Of a DNA stretch of 64,000 nt, positions 44,022 through 52,111 are shown one piece after another (position 1 is the first letter of the stretch; the number at the start of each line of letters is the position of its first letter). The notes below the pieces were generated by a model. It did not search any database. It worked only from the letters and a program-made list of their open reading frames with translations, and was not told the origin of the DNA. Source of the stretch: Facklamia sp964471435. GTDB taxonomy: Bacteria > Bacillota > Bacilli > Lactobacillales > Aerococcaceae. The position numbers and the translations under genes are program-made. The stretch lies in the NCBI GenBank assembly GCA_964471435.1, contig CAYYGA010000001.1:124001-188000 (forward strand), in the 5' to 3' direction.

Positions 44022-45074
44022 ATGAAAAGAAAATTATTACAGTTAATGACTTTAGCGACTTTATTGGCTCCAATGAGTTTACCCACAGTAAGTATTTTTG
44101 CCCAAGACAATACAGATGCTGCAGTAAGTGATTTTGACACAACTCCCTCAGGTTCAGATGACTGGGTTCAAATTTATGAAACAGGGAATCATAATTTTGC
44201 TAAATTTGGCGAATTAAATCCAGAAGTGGCTCAGGCTTTTGGAGCATTAGGAGGAGTAGCTCTAGCAGACGGTGAAGTATCTGCTCTAGACAAAGAACTG
44301 ATCGCAGTAGCCTTAAGTGTAGAAGCACAATGTACTAAGTGTATTTCTTCTCATGTTATAAATGCTTTAAAATTAGGAGCGACACGTAATCAAATCGCTG
44401 AAGTTGTAGGAGTTAATATATTGATGGGAGGCGGACCTACATCGGTTTACGCTGGCAAAGCCATTGATGCCTTTGACGTTTTATCAGTTGACTATGCTGA
44501 AGAAATTGAAGCGGCTCAAGCGGAAATTTCCGATGCTGAAGATTCAATTACTGAGACTGAATCTGAAATAGAAGCTACAGAATATGATACTGAGGCTTCT
44601 GGATCTGATGATTGGGTAGAAATATATGAAACAGGAAATCATAATTTTGCTAAGTTCGCTGAATTGAATCCAGAGGTGGCTGAAGCTTTTGGAGCTTTCG
44701 GAGCAGCTGCCTTAGCAGATGGTGAAGTGAGTGCATTAACAAAAGAAATGATTGCAGTAGCATTATCGGTTTCTAGCCAATGTACAAAATGCATTTCTTC
44801 TCATGTAATTAATTTTATTAATTTAGGCGGTACTCGTGAACAATTGGCTGAAATTGTAGGAGTAAATATCTTAATGGGCGGTGGACCGACTTCCGTTTAT
44901 GCCGGAAAAGCCATTGATGCCTTTGATGTTTTATTACCAGCATATGGAACACAAGTTGGAGATCAAGATAATGAAGAATCAGTTGAAGATGAGTCAACTG
45001 AGGAAGATATAGTAGAAGAAGAAACCTCTGTAGAAGTAACTGATGAAGAGGAAACTACTGAAGAAAATAATTAA
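44022..45074 (+). CDS. Exported tandem carboxymuconolactone-decarboxylase-like protein with two CxxC sites
   Basis: A 350-residue protein: signal peptide 1-28 (SIFA-QD, no lipobox), two nearly identical 112-residue AhpD/CMD-like domains (residues 43-154 and 193-304), an acidic linker, and a very acidic tail. Each domain has QCTKCISSH, giving CxxC at 104/107 and 254/257 and His at 111 and 261, the layout of the AhpD redox centre. Family members usually oligomerise and act in peroxide reduction or decarboxylation. A secreted one is unusual. The TTG at 44001 is rejected because AAAGGAG lies before the ATG at 44022. Third gene of the double-cubane operon. Confidence 0.85.
   Translation: MKRKLLQLMTLATLLAPMSLPTVSIFAQDNTDAAVSDFDTTPSGSDDWVQIYETGNHNFAKFGELNPEVAQAFGALGGVALADGEVSALDKELIAVALSVEAQCTKCISSHVINALKLGATRNQIAEVVGVNILMGGGPTSVYAGKAIDAFDVLSVDYAEEIEAAQAEISDAEDSITETESEIEATEYDTEASGSDDWVEIYETGNHNFAKFAELNPEVAEAFGAFGAAALADGEVSALTKEMIAVALSVSSQCTKCISSHVINFINLGGTREQLAEIVGVNILMGGGPTSVYAGKAIDAFDVLLPAYGTQVGDQDNEESVEDESTEEDIVEEETSVEVTDEEETTEENN
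44148..44483 (+). repeat. Tandem domain repeat, copy 1
   Basis: 336 bases encoding SGSDDWVQIYETGNHNFAK through AIDAFDVL. Same length as copy 2, with most codon differences silent or conservative. Confidence 0.9.
44598..44933 (+). repeat. Tandem domain repeat, copy 2
   Basis: 336 bases encoding SGSDDWVEIYETGNHNFAK through AIDAFDVL, an internal duplication of copy 1, separated by 114 bases coding for an acidic linker. Confidence 0.9.
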
Positions 45075-45147
45075 GCCGTAGAATAGACAAATACTCCTCT
45101 TGCTCTAAATTAAAACTACAGAATGGTTTAATTTAGTTATCAAAGAA

Positions 45148-45187
45148 AGAAGACCGTCACACTAAAAATGGTGACGGTCTTTTTATT
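45148..45187 (+). terminator. Terminator of the double-cubane operon
   Basis: Perfect 10-bp stem AGACCGTCAC / GTGACGGTCT (45151-45160, 45171-45180) followed by TTTTTATTTT. Confidence 0.9.
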
Positions 45188-45232
45188 TTAATGATTTTTG
45201 AAATTAATAAAGAGCTCTAATTATTGAGAACT

Positions 45233-46102
45233 TTAATTAATCAGTACAGCATGTTTTTCATTTATATCCACCCATTGACCAGTAATATAAAATTGATCTT
45301 TTTCTACTTTCTTACGCGCAGCAATTTGCTCACGCGCTTTCACTGGATCAGCTATAGGAATAGCAGCGAGTAAGTTTTTAGTATAAGGATGAATAGGATT
45401 ATTAAATATTTCTTCTGTTTCTCCCATCTCAACTACTGTTCCACGGTATAGCACGACAATTCGATGTGCAATACTTCTTACGATCGATAAATCATGAGAT
45501 ATAAAAAGATAAGTCAGCTTTTCGCTATCTTGCAATTCTTGGAGCAAATTGATTATTTGTGCTTGGATGGAAACATCCAAAGCAGATACAGGCTCATCAC
45601 ACACAACAAAACGAGGTTTTAACACTAAAGCTCGTGCGATGCCTACTCTTTGCCGTTGCCCTCCACTAAAACTACGGGGAAGCCGGTGATGAAACCTTTG
45701 GTTAATCCCTACCAATTCTAATATTTCGGAAGCAGTTTTGTGGGCTTCCCCTTTAGAATAGTAATGATTTAAAGGTTCCATGACAGACTCCAAAATTGAC
45801 TTCCATGGATTGAGAGCAGAAAGTGAATTTTGAAAAATAATTTGCATTTGATTCGCCTTTTCTTCTCCTTCAAAAATTTCGGAGTTGAAACTTATTTTCC
45901 CTGCGGATGCATCTTCCAAACCTAAGATGATTTTCCCTAAAGTCGTTTTCCCACTGCCCGATTCTCCTACAAGTCCCAGGGTTTCACCATTTTTAATATT
46001 AAAGGAAACTTGATTGCAAGCAGTAACTGTTGACTGTATATTACCAAAAAAGTCTTTACGTTCATAAAATTTTGAAACACTTTTCACTTCTATTAGATTC
46101 AT
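45233..46102 (-). CDS. Oligopeptide/dipeptide/nickel ABC transporter ATP-binding protein (OppF/DppF type)
   Basis: A 289-residue ABC ATPase with Walker A GESGSGKTTLGK, signature FSGGQRQRVGIARAL, Walker B FVVCDEPVSALDVS and the C-terminal HPYTKNLLAAIPIADP region specific to the Opp/Dpp family. AAAGGAG before the ATG lies at the end of the upstream ATPase gene. Last gene of the five-gene importer operon. Confidence 0.93.
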   Translation of the reverse strand: MNLIEVKSVSKFYERKDFFGNIQSTVTACNQVSFNIKNGETLGLVGESGSGKTTLGKIILGLEDASAGKISFNSEIFEGEEKANQMQIIFQNSLSALNPWKSILESVMEPLNHYYSKGEAHKTASEILELVGINQRFHHRLPRSFSGGQRQRVGIARALVLKPRFVVCDEPVSALDVSIQAQIINLLQELQDSEKLTYLFISHDLSIVRSIAHRIVVLYRGTVVEMGETEEIFNNPIHPYTKNLLAAIPIADPVKAREQIAARKKVEKDQFYITGQWVDINEKHAVLIN

Positions 46103-46104
46103 TT

Positions 46105-46995
46105 TTACTGCTCCTTTACGATAAAATGGTTATTTCCTACTTCTTCCATCATATGAGATTGTTTAAGAGTGTCCGGGAGCGTATATTTTTGCATTACATG
46201 TAATTTTTCTCTACGAGTACTGTTAGGTATGGACTTTAATAATTCTTGAGTGTATTGATGTTGTGGCTGATAAAAAATATTTTCTACCGGCCCCGCTTCT
46301 ACCACAATTCCGTCATACATGACATAAATATAATCACACATTTCTGCTATGACACCAAAATCATGTGTGACGAGTATGACACTTAAATCTTCTTCTGCTT
46401 TCAGTTTTCGAATTAAGGAAAGTACTTGGGCTTGTACTGTTACATCTAACGCTGTGGTAGGTTCATCTGCAATTAATAACTCCGGCTTTTTGAGTAAGGC
46501 CATAGCTATCATTACCCGCTGAATCATCCCTCCCGAGAGTTCATGCGGGTATAAATTTAATACATGTTCCGCATTAGGTATCTCTACATCCCGCAGTCTA
46601 TCAGCAGCAGTTTTTTTAGCAGCTGCGCCCTTTTTTTTATGATACCTTTTAATTACTTCTAATAGATGATATCCGATTGTTTGAACCGGGTTTAGAGAAG
46701 ATAGAGGATCTTGAAAAATCATGGAAATAGGTAAGGTAGTCAATTTTTTCCTTTGGTGAATATTCAGCTCTCTACCATTGAAATGGTATTTGCTGCAGGA
46801 AGATATTAAATTATCAGGTAGGATACCTAATAACGACTTCATCGACAGACTTTTACCACTGCCTGATTCGCCTATGACACCGGTTATTTTTCCTCTGGGT
46901 ATATCAAAGGAGACTTGATGAACCAATGTTTCATTCGAACTATGTCTTTTAGCTAGTATAATGTTTAAGTCTTTTATCTCTAAAATATTACTCAT
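46105..46995 (-). CDS. Oligopeptide/dipeptide/nickel ABC transporter ATP-binding protein (OppD/DppD type)
   Basis: A 296-residue ABC ATPase, with Walker A GESGSGKSLSMKSLLG, signature LSGGMIQRVMIAMAL, Walker B LLIADEPTTALDVT and the family-specific QHQYTQELLKSIP tail. The open frame reaches 47028 at a TTG, but an ATGAGGAT ribosome site favours the ATG at 46995 (MSNILEIKDLN). That start overlaps the permease stop by eight bases. The Walker A residue after GKS is Leu rather than the more common Val/Thr, still acceptable. Confidence 0.9.
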   Translation of the reverse strand: MSNILEIKDLNIILAKRHSSNETLVHQVSFDIPRGKITGVIGESGSGKSLSMKSLLGILPDNLISSCSKYHFNGRELNIHQRKKLTTLPISMIFQDPLSSLNPVQTIGYHLLEVIKRYHKKKGAAAKKTAADRLRDVEIPNAEHVLNLYPHELSGGMIQRVMIAMALLKKPELLIADEPTTALDVTVQAQVLSLIRKLKAEEDLSVILVTHDFGVIAEMCDYIYVMYDGIVVEAGPVENIFYQPQHQYTQELLKSIPNSTRREKLHVMQKYTLPDTLKQSHMMEEVGNNHFIVKEQ

Positions 46996-47818
46996 TGTAT
47001 TCATCCTCATTGTAAATTTGTTTAACAAAGTTTCCCATACTATTGAAAGAATAAACAGTCAACATAATAAAGATCCCGGGAATTATTGCCATATGAGGAG
47101 CTGTTTGCAAATTACTCTGTGCCGTTTGTAATAAACTTCCCCATGATGCCGAAGGAGGCTGAACACCTAATCCTAAGAAACTTAAAGTAGACTCTGTCAT
47201 AATTGCACCCGCAATACTGGCAGTCGCTGAAACAATAATGGTTGGGACCACCCCTGGTAAGATATGATTAATAATGATAGCTATATTGTTTCGTTTGATA
47301 AATTTAGAATAAACCACGTAGTCTCTTTCTTTTAAAGACATTGTCTCTGCCCGTACTAACCTTGCAATTCCCATCCATGAAAAACCTCCAATTACAATTA
47401 CAATAGAGGTTAGACCCGGACTTAAAAAAACACTGATTACAATCACTAATACAAGCCAGGGAATAGATGAAAGTATATCAACTAACCGCATAAAAAAGCT
47501 GTCCACCCAGCCGCCAAAGTAACCCGATACCAGCCCCACTACTACCCCAATAATGGTAGAAGTAAGCATCGCTAAAAACCCTACTAATAAGGAAACACGC
47601 CCTCCATACAATACTCGAATGAAATAGTCCCTCCCCAATTCATCTGTCCCAAACAAATGCTCGATTGAAGGAGACTGATCAATTTTGGATACATCAATGA
47701 AATTAGGATTAATCGGCAAGTAAGGGGCTATCAAACTTAAGCTTATTAAAATAATTAAAATAACTACGGCAATTAAATAGTGCGGATAGTTACGTAATCC
47801 AACGATAATTTTTTTCAA
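46988..47818 (-). CDS. Oligopeptide/dipeptide/nickel ABC transporter permease (OppC/DppC type)
   Basis: A 276-residue permease. The N-terminal helix is followed by the typical HLFGTDELGRDYFIRVLYGGR motif, and the coupling loop is RLVRAETMSLKERDYV. Five to six membrane helices. Starts at TTG with an excellent AAGGAGG that overlaps the end of the upstream permease gene. Forms the channel with the OppB/DppB-type protein. Confidence 0.92.
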   Translation of the reverse strand: MKKIIVGLRNYPHYLIAVVILIILISLSLIAPYLPINPNFIDVSKIDQSPSIEHLFGTDELGRDYFIRVLYGGRVSLLVGFLAMLTSTIIGVVVGLVSGYFGGWVDSFFMRLVDILSSIPWLVLVIVISVFLSPGLTSIVIVIGGFSWMGIARLVRAETMSLKERDYVVYSKFIKRNNIAIIINHILPGVVPTIIVSATASIAGAIMTESTLSFLGLGVQPPSASWGSLLQTAQSNLQTAPHMAIIPGIFIMLTVYSFNSMGNFVKQIYNEDEYNE

Positions 47819-47822
47819 GAAG

Positions 47823-48776
47823 TTAGCCTCCTTTTCTGATCCGGGGATCTACTACAGTATATAAAATGTCAGCCAGAAGATTGCCTACGATGACTAAACT
47901 TGCTGATAACAATAAAATTGCCATAATCACAGGATAATCTAAGCGTCTGGTCGCATCGATGAAGTAAGGGCCTATTCCGGGCCAGGCAAAAATGGTCTCT
48001 GTAACAATTGAACCGGTTACCAACATTGGAAGATCCATCGCAATTCGTGTTACTAGAGGCAGCAAAGTATTCTTACTTATATGATTAAAAAATATTTCTC
48101 TCTTAGTCGCTCCCAGAGAAAGTTGAACTTGAATATACTCTTGGTCTAACTGATTAACAGCCGCTGAGCGGACATAGCGGGCAGTGCCTGGGAAGAGAGC
48201 AATCACTAACGTTAAACAGGGCATAAATAAATGTTGTAAATAGTCTATTAAAGTTTCTTCCTGCCCAATAGTATGCATCCCTAAAATAGGAAACCATCTT
48301 AACTCTAAGCCGAAAAAATAAATAATAATCATACCCATCCAAAAAGTTGGGGTTGAAATTCCTAGTGAAAAAATAGTGTCCAGCAAACGGTCAATCCAGC
48401 CTCCTCGGTGACTGGCTGCATATAAACCTGAGATTACTGCAATAACTAAAGCAATCAGATAAGCTGGGAGGATTAAACGGATACTATTGGGAATACGATT
48501 CAATAATTCAGCTGAAATGCTGTACTGAGTCACCATGGAGTTACCTAAATCTCCTTGCAGCACGTTGCGCACCCATACAAAATACTGGGTTAGAAAAGGT
48601 TGATCTAAACCATAGCGTTGGCGCAAAAGCTCCACTGCTTGAGGCGACATATCAGGACGAGTAATCGTATCGATCGCATCAAAGGGAGCAATATATATTA
48701 ACGTAAAAGCAATAAAAGATATTACAAGCAGTAAAGGAATGACTTGTAATATCCTTTTAAAAATATATTTATTCAT
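47823..48776 (-). CDS. Oligopeptide/dipeptide/nickel ABC transporter permease (OppB/DppB type)
   Basis: A 317-residue permease with the N-terminal IFKRILQVIPLLLVISFIAF helix, the RQRYGLDQPFLTQYFVWVRNVLQGDLG motif and coupling loop ARYVRSAAVNQLDQEYI. Six membrane helices. GGAGTAGG precedes the ATG. A hairpin separates it from the binding-protein gene. Confidence 0.93.
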   Translation of the reverse strand: MNKYIFKRILQVIPLLLVISFIAFTLIYIAPFDAIDTITRPDMSPQAVELLRQRYGLDQPFLTQYFVWVRNVLQGDLGNSMVTQYSISAELLNRIPNSIRLILPAYLIALVIAVISGLYAASHRGGWIDRLLDTIFSLGISTPTFWMGMIIIYFFGLELRWFPILGMHTIGQEETLIDYLQHLFMPCLTLVIALFPGTARYVRSAAVNQLDQEYIQVQLSLGATKREIFFNHISKNTLLPLVTRIAMDLPMLVTGSIVTETIFAWPGIGPYFIDATRRLDYPVIMAILLLSASLVIVGNLLADILYTVVDPRIRKGG

Positions 48777-48797
48777 CTTACCTACTCCTATAAAGTT

Positions 48798-48832
48798 AAA
48801 AAAGCAATTGCTAATTTCACAATTGCTTTTTT
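48798..48832 (-). terminator. Partial terminator between oligopeptide-type binding protein and permease genes
   Basis: AAAAAAGCAATTG / CAATTGCTTTTTT stem with a 9-base loop and T-runs on both strands. Same position as the hairpin in the NitT-type operon, likely setting a high ratio of binding protein to channel. Confidence 0.8.
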
Positions 48833-48847
48833 ATAACATAAAGTATT

Positions 48848-50377
48848 TTATTCAATCGTTAATTTAGACCAGTCTTCCATATTATAGATTGGAACAAATT
48901 TAGCTTCTTCGTAGCCGCCAATACGTGGATTGGATACGATAATTCTTAAATTATCTACTAAGGGGAAAACGAATGCATCATCAGCGATTAATTGCTGGAT
49001 TTCTTCATAAATATCATAGCGGGCATCTTGATCTAACTCATATGCTCCTTGGTTAAATAACTCATCGACTTCTTCATTTGAATAACCAAAGAAGTTTGCA
49101 TGCCCTTCACTGCCATATAATCCACTATAAGAAGAAGGTTCAATTCCCATAATATAACCACCAATAAATAAATCATAAGTAGTTGATCCATCGGTTAAGT
49201 TTTCATTAACAATCGAAGCTAAGTCACTGCTTACTAATTCAACATTTACACCAATCGCACTTAATTGCTGCTGCACGAGTGGGCCTGTGAGAGCTTGAGT
49301 CGCATCATCTGAAGCAATAGCCATCGCAAGTGTTACATCCGGATTACCAGCTTCCTCCATTAAAGCTTGTGCCTGCTCTAAATCTTGTTCATACTTTTCA
49401 ATATTTTCTGAATAAAATGGATTGCTGCTTGGAATAACCGAGTAGGCATTTTCATAATACTCTTCTGAAAGGTAAACGGCTTGATTTAATTCATCACGGT
49501 TTAATGCATACATTACCGCCTTACGAACATTTTCGTCTTGTAAAGCTTCTGACCTTGTATTCAGACCAATATATCCTACGCGGCCTTCTGTATAAGCGTA
49601 GCTGTCATAGCTTTCTTCATCCAGAGAAGCTAAATCACGCGGAGTAAAGACTGCAGCATCAACTTCCCCAGATTGAAGGGCGGCTTTGGCAGTATCTGTA
49701 TTGGCAACAATTTGTAAGACTACCCGGTCAATATTAGCTGGTTCAGCAAAATAATTTTCGTTAGCAACGAATGAGATATACTCGCCGCGACGGTACTCTT
49801 CTAATTTATAAGCTCCTGTACCAACCGGTTCAGCAGGTAATTCACTTCCTGAAAAATCAGTGAATTCTCCAAAAATATGTTCCGGGATAATATAATGTCC
49901 GGCAACTACGCTGTTAACAGCAGCAGCACTTGCTTCTGGTAAATTAAATTGAACTTCAAAGTCAGAAACTTTCTCGACTTCAATTTGAGTTTCACCAACC
50001 CATAAATTATCAGAATTTCCATTTTCAGGTTGTGCTTTTGTTTCATAAGTGAAAACTACATCATCTGCATCAAACGCTTCTCCATCTGACCATAGAATAT
50101 CTTCTTTTAATTTTACCGTAATACTGGCACCATCTTCAGATAATTCATAACTTTCTGCCAATTCAAAATTTTCTGTCCCATCCCCTGAAATACGTAATAA
50201 TGGGTTGAAAACCAAATTGGTATATGTTAATCCCCAACGGTCACTTGAATTGATTGGGTTAGTTGACAAAGGGTCGCTTGAAATAGCAAATGTATAAGTT
50301 GAATCCTGAGCCGCAACTGAAGAATACGGAACTAATAGAGATATCAATAATGTCATAATCAAAACGATTTTTTTCAC
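48848..50377 (-). CDS. ABC transporter substrate-binding protein, family 5 (peptide/nickel)
   Basis: A 509-residue SBP_bac_5 protein, with the hallmark LAESYELSEDGASITVKLKE, FDADDVVFTYE, EPVGTGAYKLEEYRRGEYI and VRKAVMYALNRDEL blocks. The signal peptide (residues 1-22, SVAA-QD) lacks a lipobox, and there is no cysteine in the protein. Starts at GTG after GAGGAGG. Ligand class (peptide, nickel chelate or other) cannot be told from sequence. First gene of the operon. Confidence 0.9.
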   Translation of the reverse strand: MKKIVLIMTLLISLLVPYSSVAAQDSTYTFAISSDPLSTNPINSSDRWGLTYTNLVFNPLLRISGDGTENFELAESYELSEDGASITVKLKEDILWSDGEAFDADDVVFTYETKAQPENGNSDNLWVGETQIEVEKVSDFEVQFNLPEASAAAVNSVVAGHYIIPEHIFGEFTDFSGSELPAEPVGTGAYKLEEYRRGEYISFVANENYFAEPANIDRVVLQIVANTDTAKAALQSGEVDAAVFTPRDLASLDEESYDSYAYTEGRVGYIGLNTRSEALQDENVRKAVMYALNRDELNQAVYLSEEYYENAYSVIPSSNPFYSENIEKYEQDLEQAQALMEEAGNPDVTLAMAIASDDATQALTGPLVQQQLSAIGVNVELVSSDLASIVNENLTDGSTTYDLFIGGYIMGIEPSSYSGLYGSEGHANFFGYSNEEVDELFNQGAYELDQDARYDIYEEIQQLIADDAFVFPLVDNLRIIVSNPRIGGYEEAKFVPIYNMEDWSKLTIE

Positions 50378-50539
50378 TAATAACTTCCTCCTCTTTTTTA
50401 CCAGCTCAATTATATTAAATTACACTACTAACTACAACGTATTTCATTGTCTATTAGAAAAAATAATAAATAGAAAATCTTACTTCAATTTTCCAGGGCG
50501 AATTTCCAATTATAAAATTCATTGTTCTGGACTAATCTC

Positions 50540-51346
50540 CTAAGCAATTATCAAACTCATTGAGATGACTGCCATACCTGCAATCAACCCTCTTAATACC
50601 GTTTTATGATCCCCGTACTTGTGAGCAATCGGCAGGAGTTCATCAAAAGCAATATAAGACATTATTCCGGCAATAATTGCAAACATAATTCCAAAAGTGG
50701 TCTGATTCATATATGGCTGCAGTATTAAATAACCTATAATTGCTCCTAATGGCTCAGTGATTCCGGATAAAAAGGATATTTTTACAGCCTTGCGTTTACT
50801 ACCGGTAGCATAAAAAATTGGAACCGCTACTGATATACCTTCAGGGATATTATGAATAGCAATTGCAAGTCCTAAATTAATGCCTAAGACCGGGTCGCGT
50901 AAGGCGGCCATAAAACTTACCAGTCCTTCTGGGAAATTATGAATAGCAATTGCAAGAGCTGTCATTATTCCAGCGCGGAATAAAGCAGTAGAACTTTCAG
51001 TGGAAGATACTTTTTTTATTTGATCAGCGACAGCCATAGTTTCAATATCTGGTACCAATTTGTTCAAAAGAGCGATTAAACCCATACCTACAAAGAATGC
51101 GGCGATGGTAATCATTAAACCTTGATTATCTCCATAAATTGCTTCGAGTGACAGGCGTGCCTCTGGTAAAATTTCAAAAAAGGAAAGGAAGAGCATTACC
51201 CCAGCCGAAAAGCCTAGCGAGCCCGCTAAAAACCCTCTACCCAATTCTTCCTTATAATAAATAATCAAGCCGCCTATACCAGTAGATAAGCCTGCTATAA
51301 GAGTGATAGTAAAAGCAAATAGGTAGTTATTCAGCGATGAGTTCAT
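50540..51346 (-). CDS. ZIP family metal transporter (ZupT-like)
   Basis: A 268-residue eight-helix divalent-metal importer. The two metal-site helices carry IHNFPEGLVSF and IHNIPEGISVA, the ZIP signature, with conserved His/Glu. Start has AAGGTTAAAGG upstream. The control region holds an extended -10 and, immediately after it, a palindrome resembling the zinc-repressor AdcR/ZitR box, so zinc-dependent repression is likely. The ZupT group transports zinc and other divalent cations. Confidence 0.92.
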   Translation of the reverse strand: MNSSLNNYLFAFTITLIAGLSTGIGGLIIYYKEELGRGFLAGSLGFSAGVMLFLSFFEILPEARLSLEAIYGDNQGLMITIAAFFVGMGLIALLNKLVPDIETMAVADQIKKVSSTESSTALFRAGIMTALAIAIHNFPEGLVSFMAALRDPVLGINLGLAIAIHNIPEGISVAVPIFYATGSKRKAVKISFLSGITEPLGAIIGYLILQPYMNQTTFGIMFAIIAGIMSYIAFDELLPIAHKYGDHKTVLRGLIAGMAVISMSLIIA

Positions 51347-51370
51347 CCTTTAACCTTCTTCCAAATAAGT

Positions 51371-51388
51371 TTGTTAACTTTTTAACAA
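51371..51388 (-). promoter_or_regulatory. AdcR/ZitR-like operator in the ZIP transporter promoter
   Basis: Perfect palindrome TTGTTAA-AAAG-TTAACAA on the minus strand. The core TTAAAAAGTTAA agrees with the AdcR/ZitR box TTAACYRGTTAA at 10 of 12 positions. It starts two bases downstream of the -10, over the transcription start, an ideal repressor position. Confidence 0.6.
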
Positions 51389-51389
51389 T

Positions 51390-51398
51390 AGTATAGCA
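51390..51398 (-). promoter_or_regulatory. Extended -10 promoter of the ZIP transporter gene
   Basis: Minus strand TGCTATACT, one mismatch from the consensus -10 with TG extension, 44 bases upstream of the ATG. Confidence 0.5.
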
Positions 51399-51483
51399 CA
51401 GAAACAACTATTAAAAGCAATGTTTTTTAAAATTATTTATAATATAAAACATAAAAGCGTATTCTCAAAATCAATTTAAAATA

Positions 51484-51516
51484 AAGAACCATTCATTTAC
51501 TTTATGAATGGTTCTT
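51484..51516 (-). terminator. Terminator of the thioesterase-acetyltransferase operon
   Basis: AAGAACCATTCAT / ATGAATGGTTCTT, a perfect 13-bp stem with a short loop. The T-tract on the minus strand (TTTATTTTAAA) is moderate. Confidence 0.75.
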
Positions 51517-51534
51517 AAATGAATTTTCTTTAAT

Positions 51535-52092
51535 TTAACCCATTGTTTCAGGGAGCAAAATCGTCTCTAATTCAATATTGGCTTTAGTTTCACCTTCGCC
51601 GAAGATACTGGTATAAATCTTGTAGTAGTCGCTGAATTTTATTCGTTTAACTGTAGACATTAATTCCATCTCTACCCCGTAACACATTACTGTAAAAGGA
51701 GCTGGGTTTAAATTATTCTTTAAATAAAAGGATTTTCGGCTCACACGCTGTCTTTGATTTTGAGAGCGTTGATTATACGTATGTTCAATTTCTAAGAGTA
51801 ACTCACCGTAGCGTTCTTTAAGTAGCTGTAATGCTCGGCTGCCGTAACCTTGGCCTCTGACTTCAGGGATAGTTGCGAAATAAGCTAACAGCGGAATTTC
51901 TTCCTGATGAAAAGTAATCGCTAAACCTATAAAATTACCCGAAGCCAATAAAGCTAAAACTTCACATTCGCCCTTACTAACTAATTCTCTTATCACAGAC
52001 AGCTCGATCAGCTCTTCGGGTGGGAAAGCTGTATTGTATAAATTAATAATTTCTTCTAAATAATTTGGATGGCTGGCAAAGGCGAGCCCCAT
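51535..52092 (-). CDS. GNAT family N-acetyltransferase
   Basis: A 185-residue acetyltransferase. The acetyl-CoA pyrophosphate-binding motif is VRGQGYGSRALQLL (about residues 78-91), preceded by the PLLAYFATIPE strand. The substrate is unknown. AAAGGAG precedes the ATG; 19 bases after the thioesterase stop, so probably co-transcribed with it. Confidence 0.88.
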   Translation of the reverse strand: MGLAFASHPNYLEEIINLYNTAFPPEELIELSVIRELVSKGECEVLALLASGNFIGLAITFHQEEIPLLAYFATIPEVRGQGYGSRALQLLKERYGELLLEIEHTYNQRSQNQRQRVSRKSFYLKNNLNPAPFTVMCYGVEMELMSTVKRIKFSDYYKIYTSIFGEGETKANIELETILLPETMG

Positions 52093-52111
52093 AAAAATTC
52101 TCCTTTTTTAG

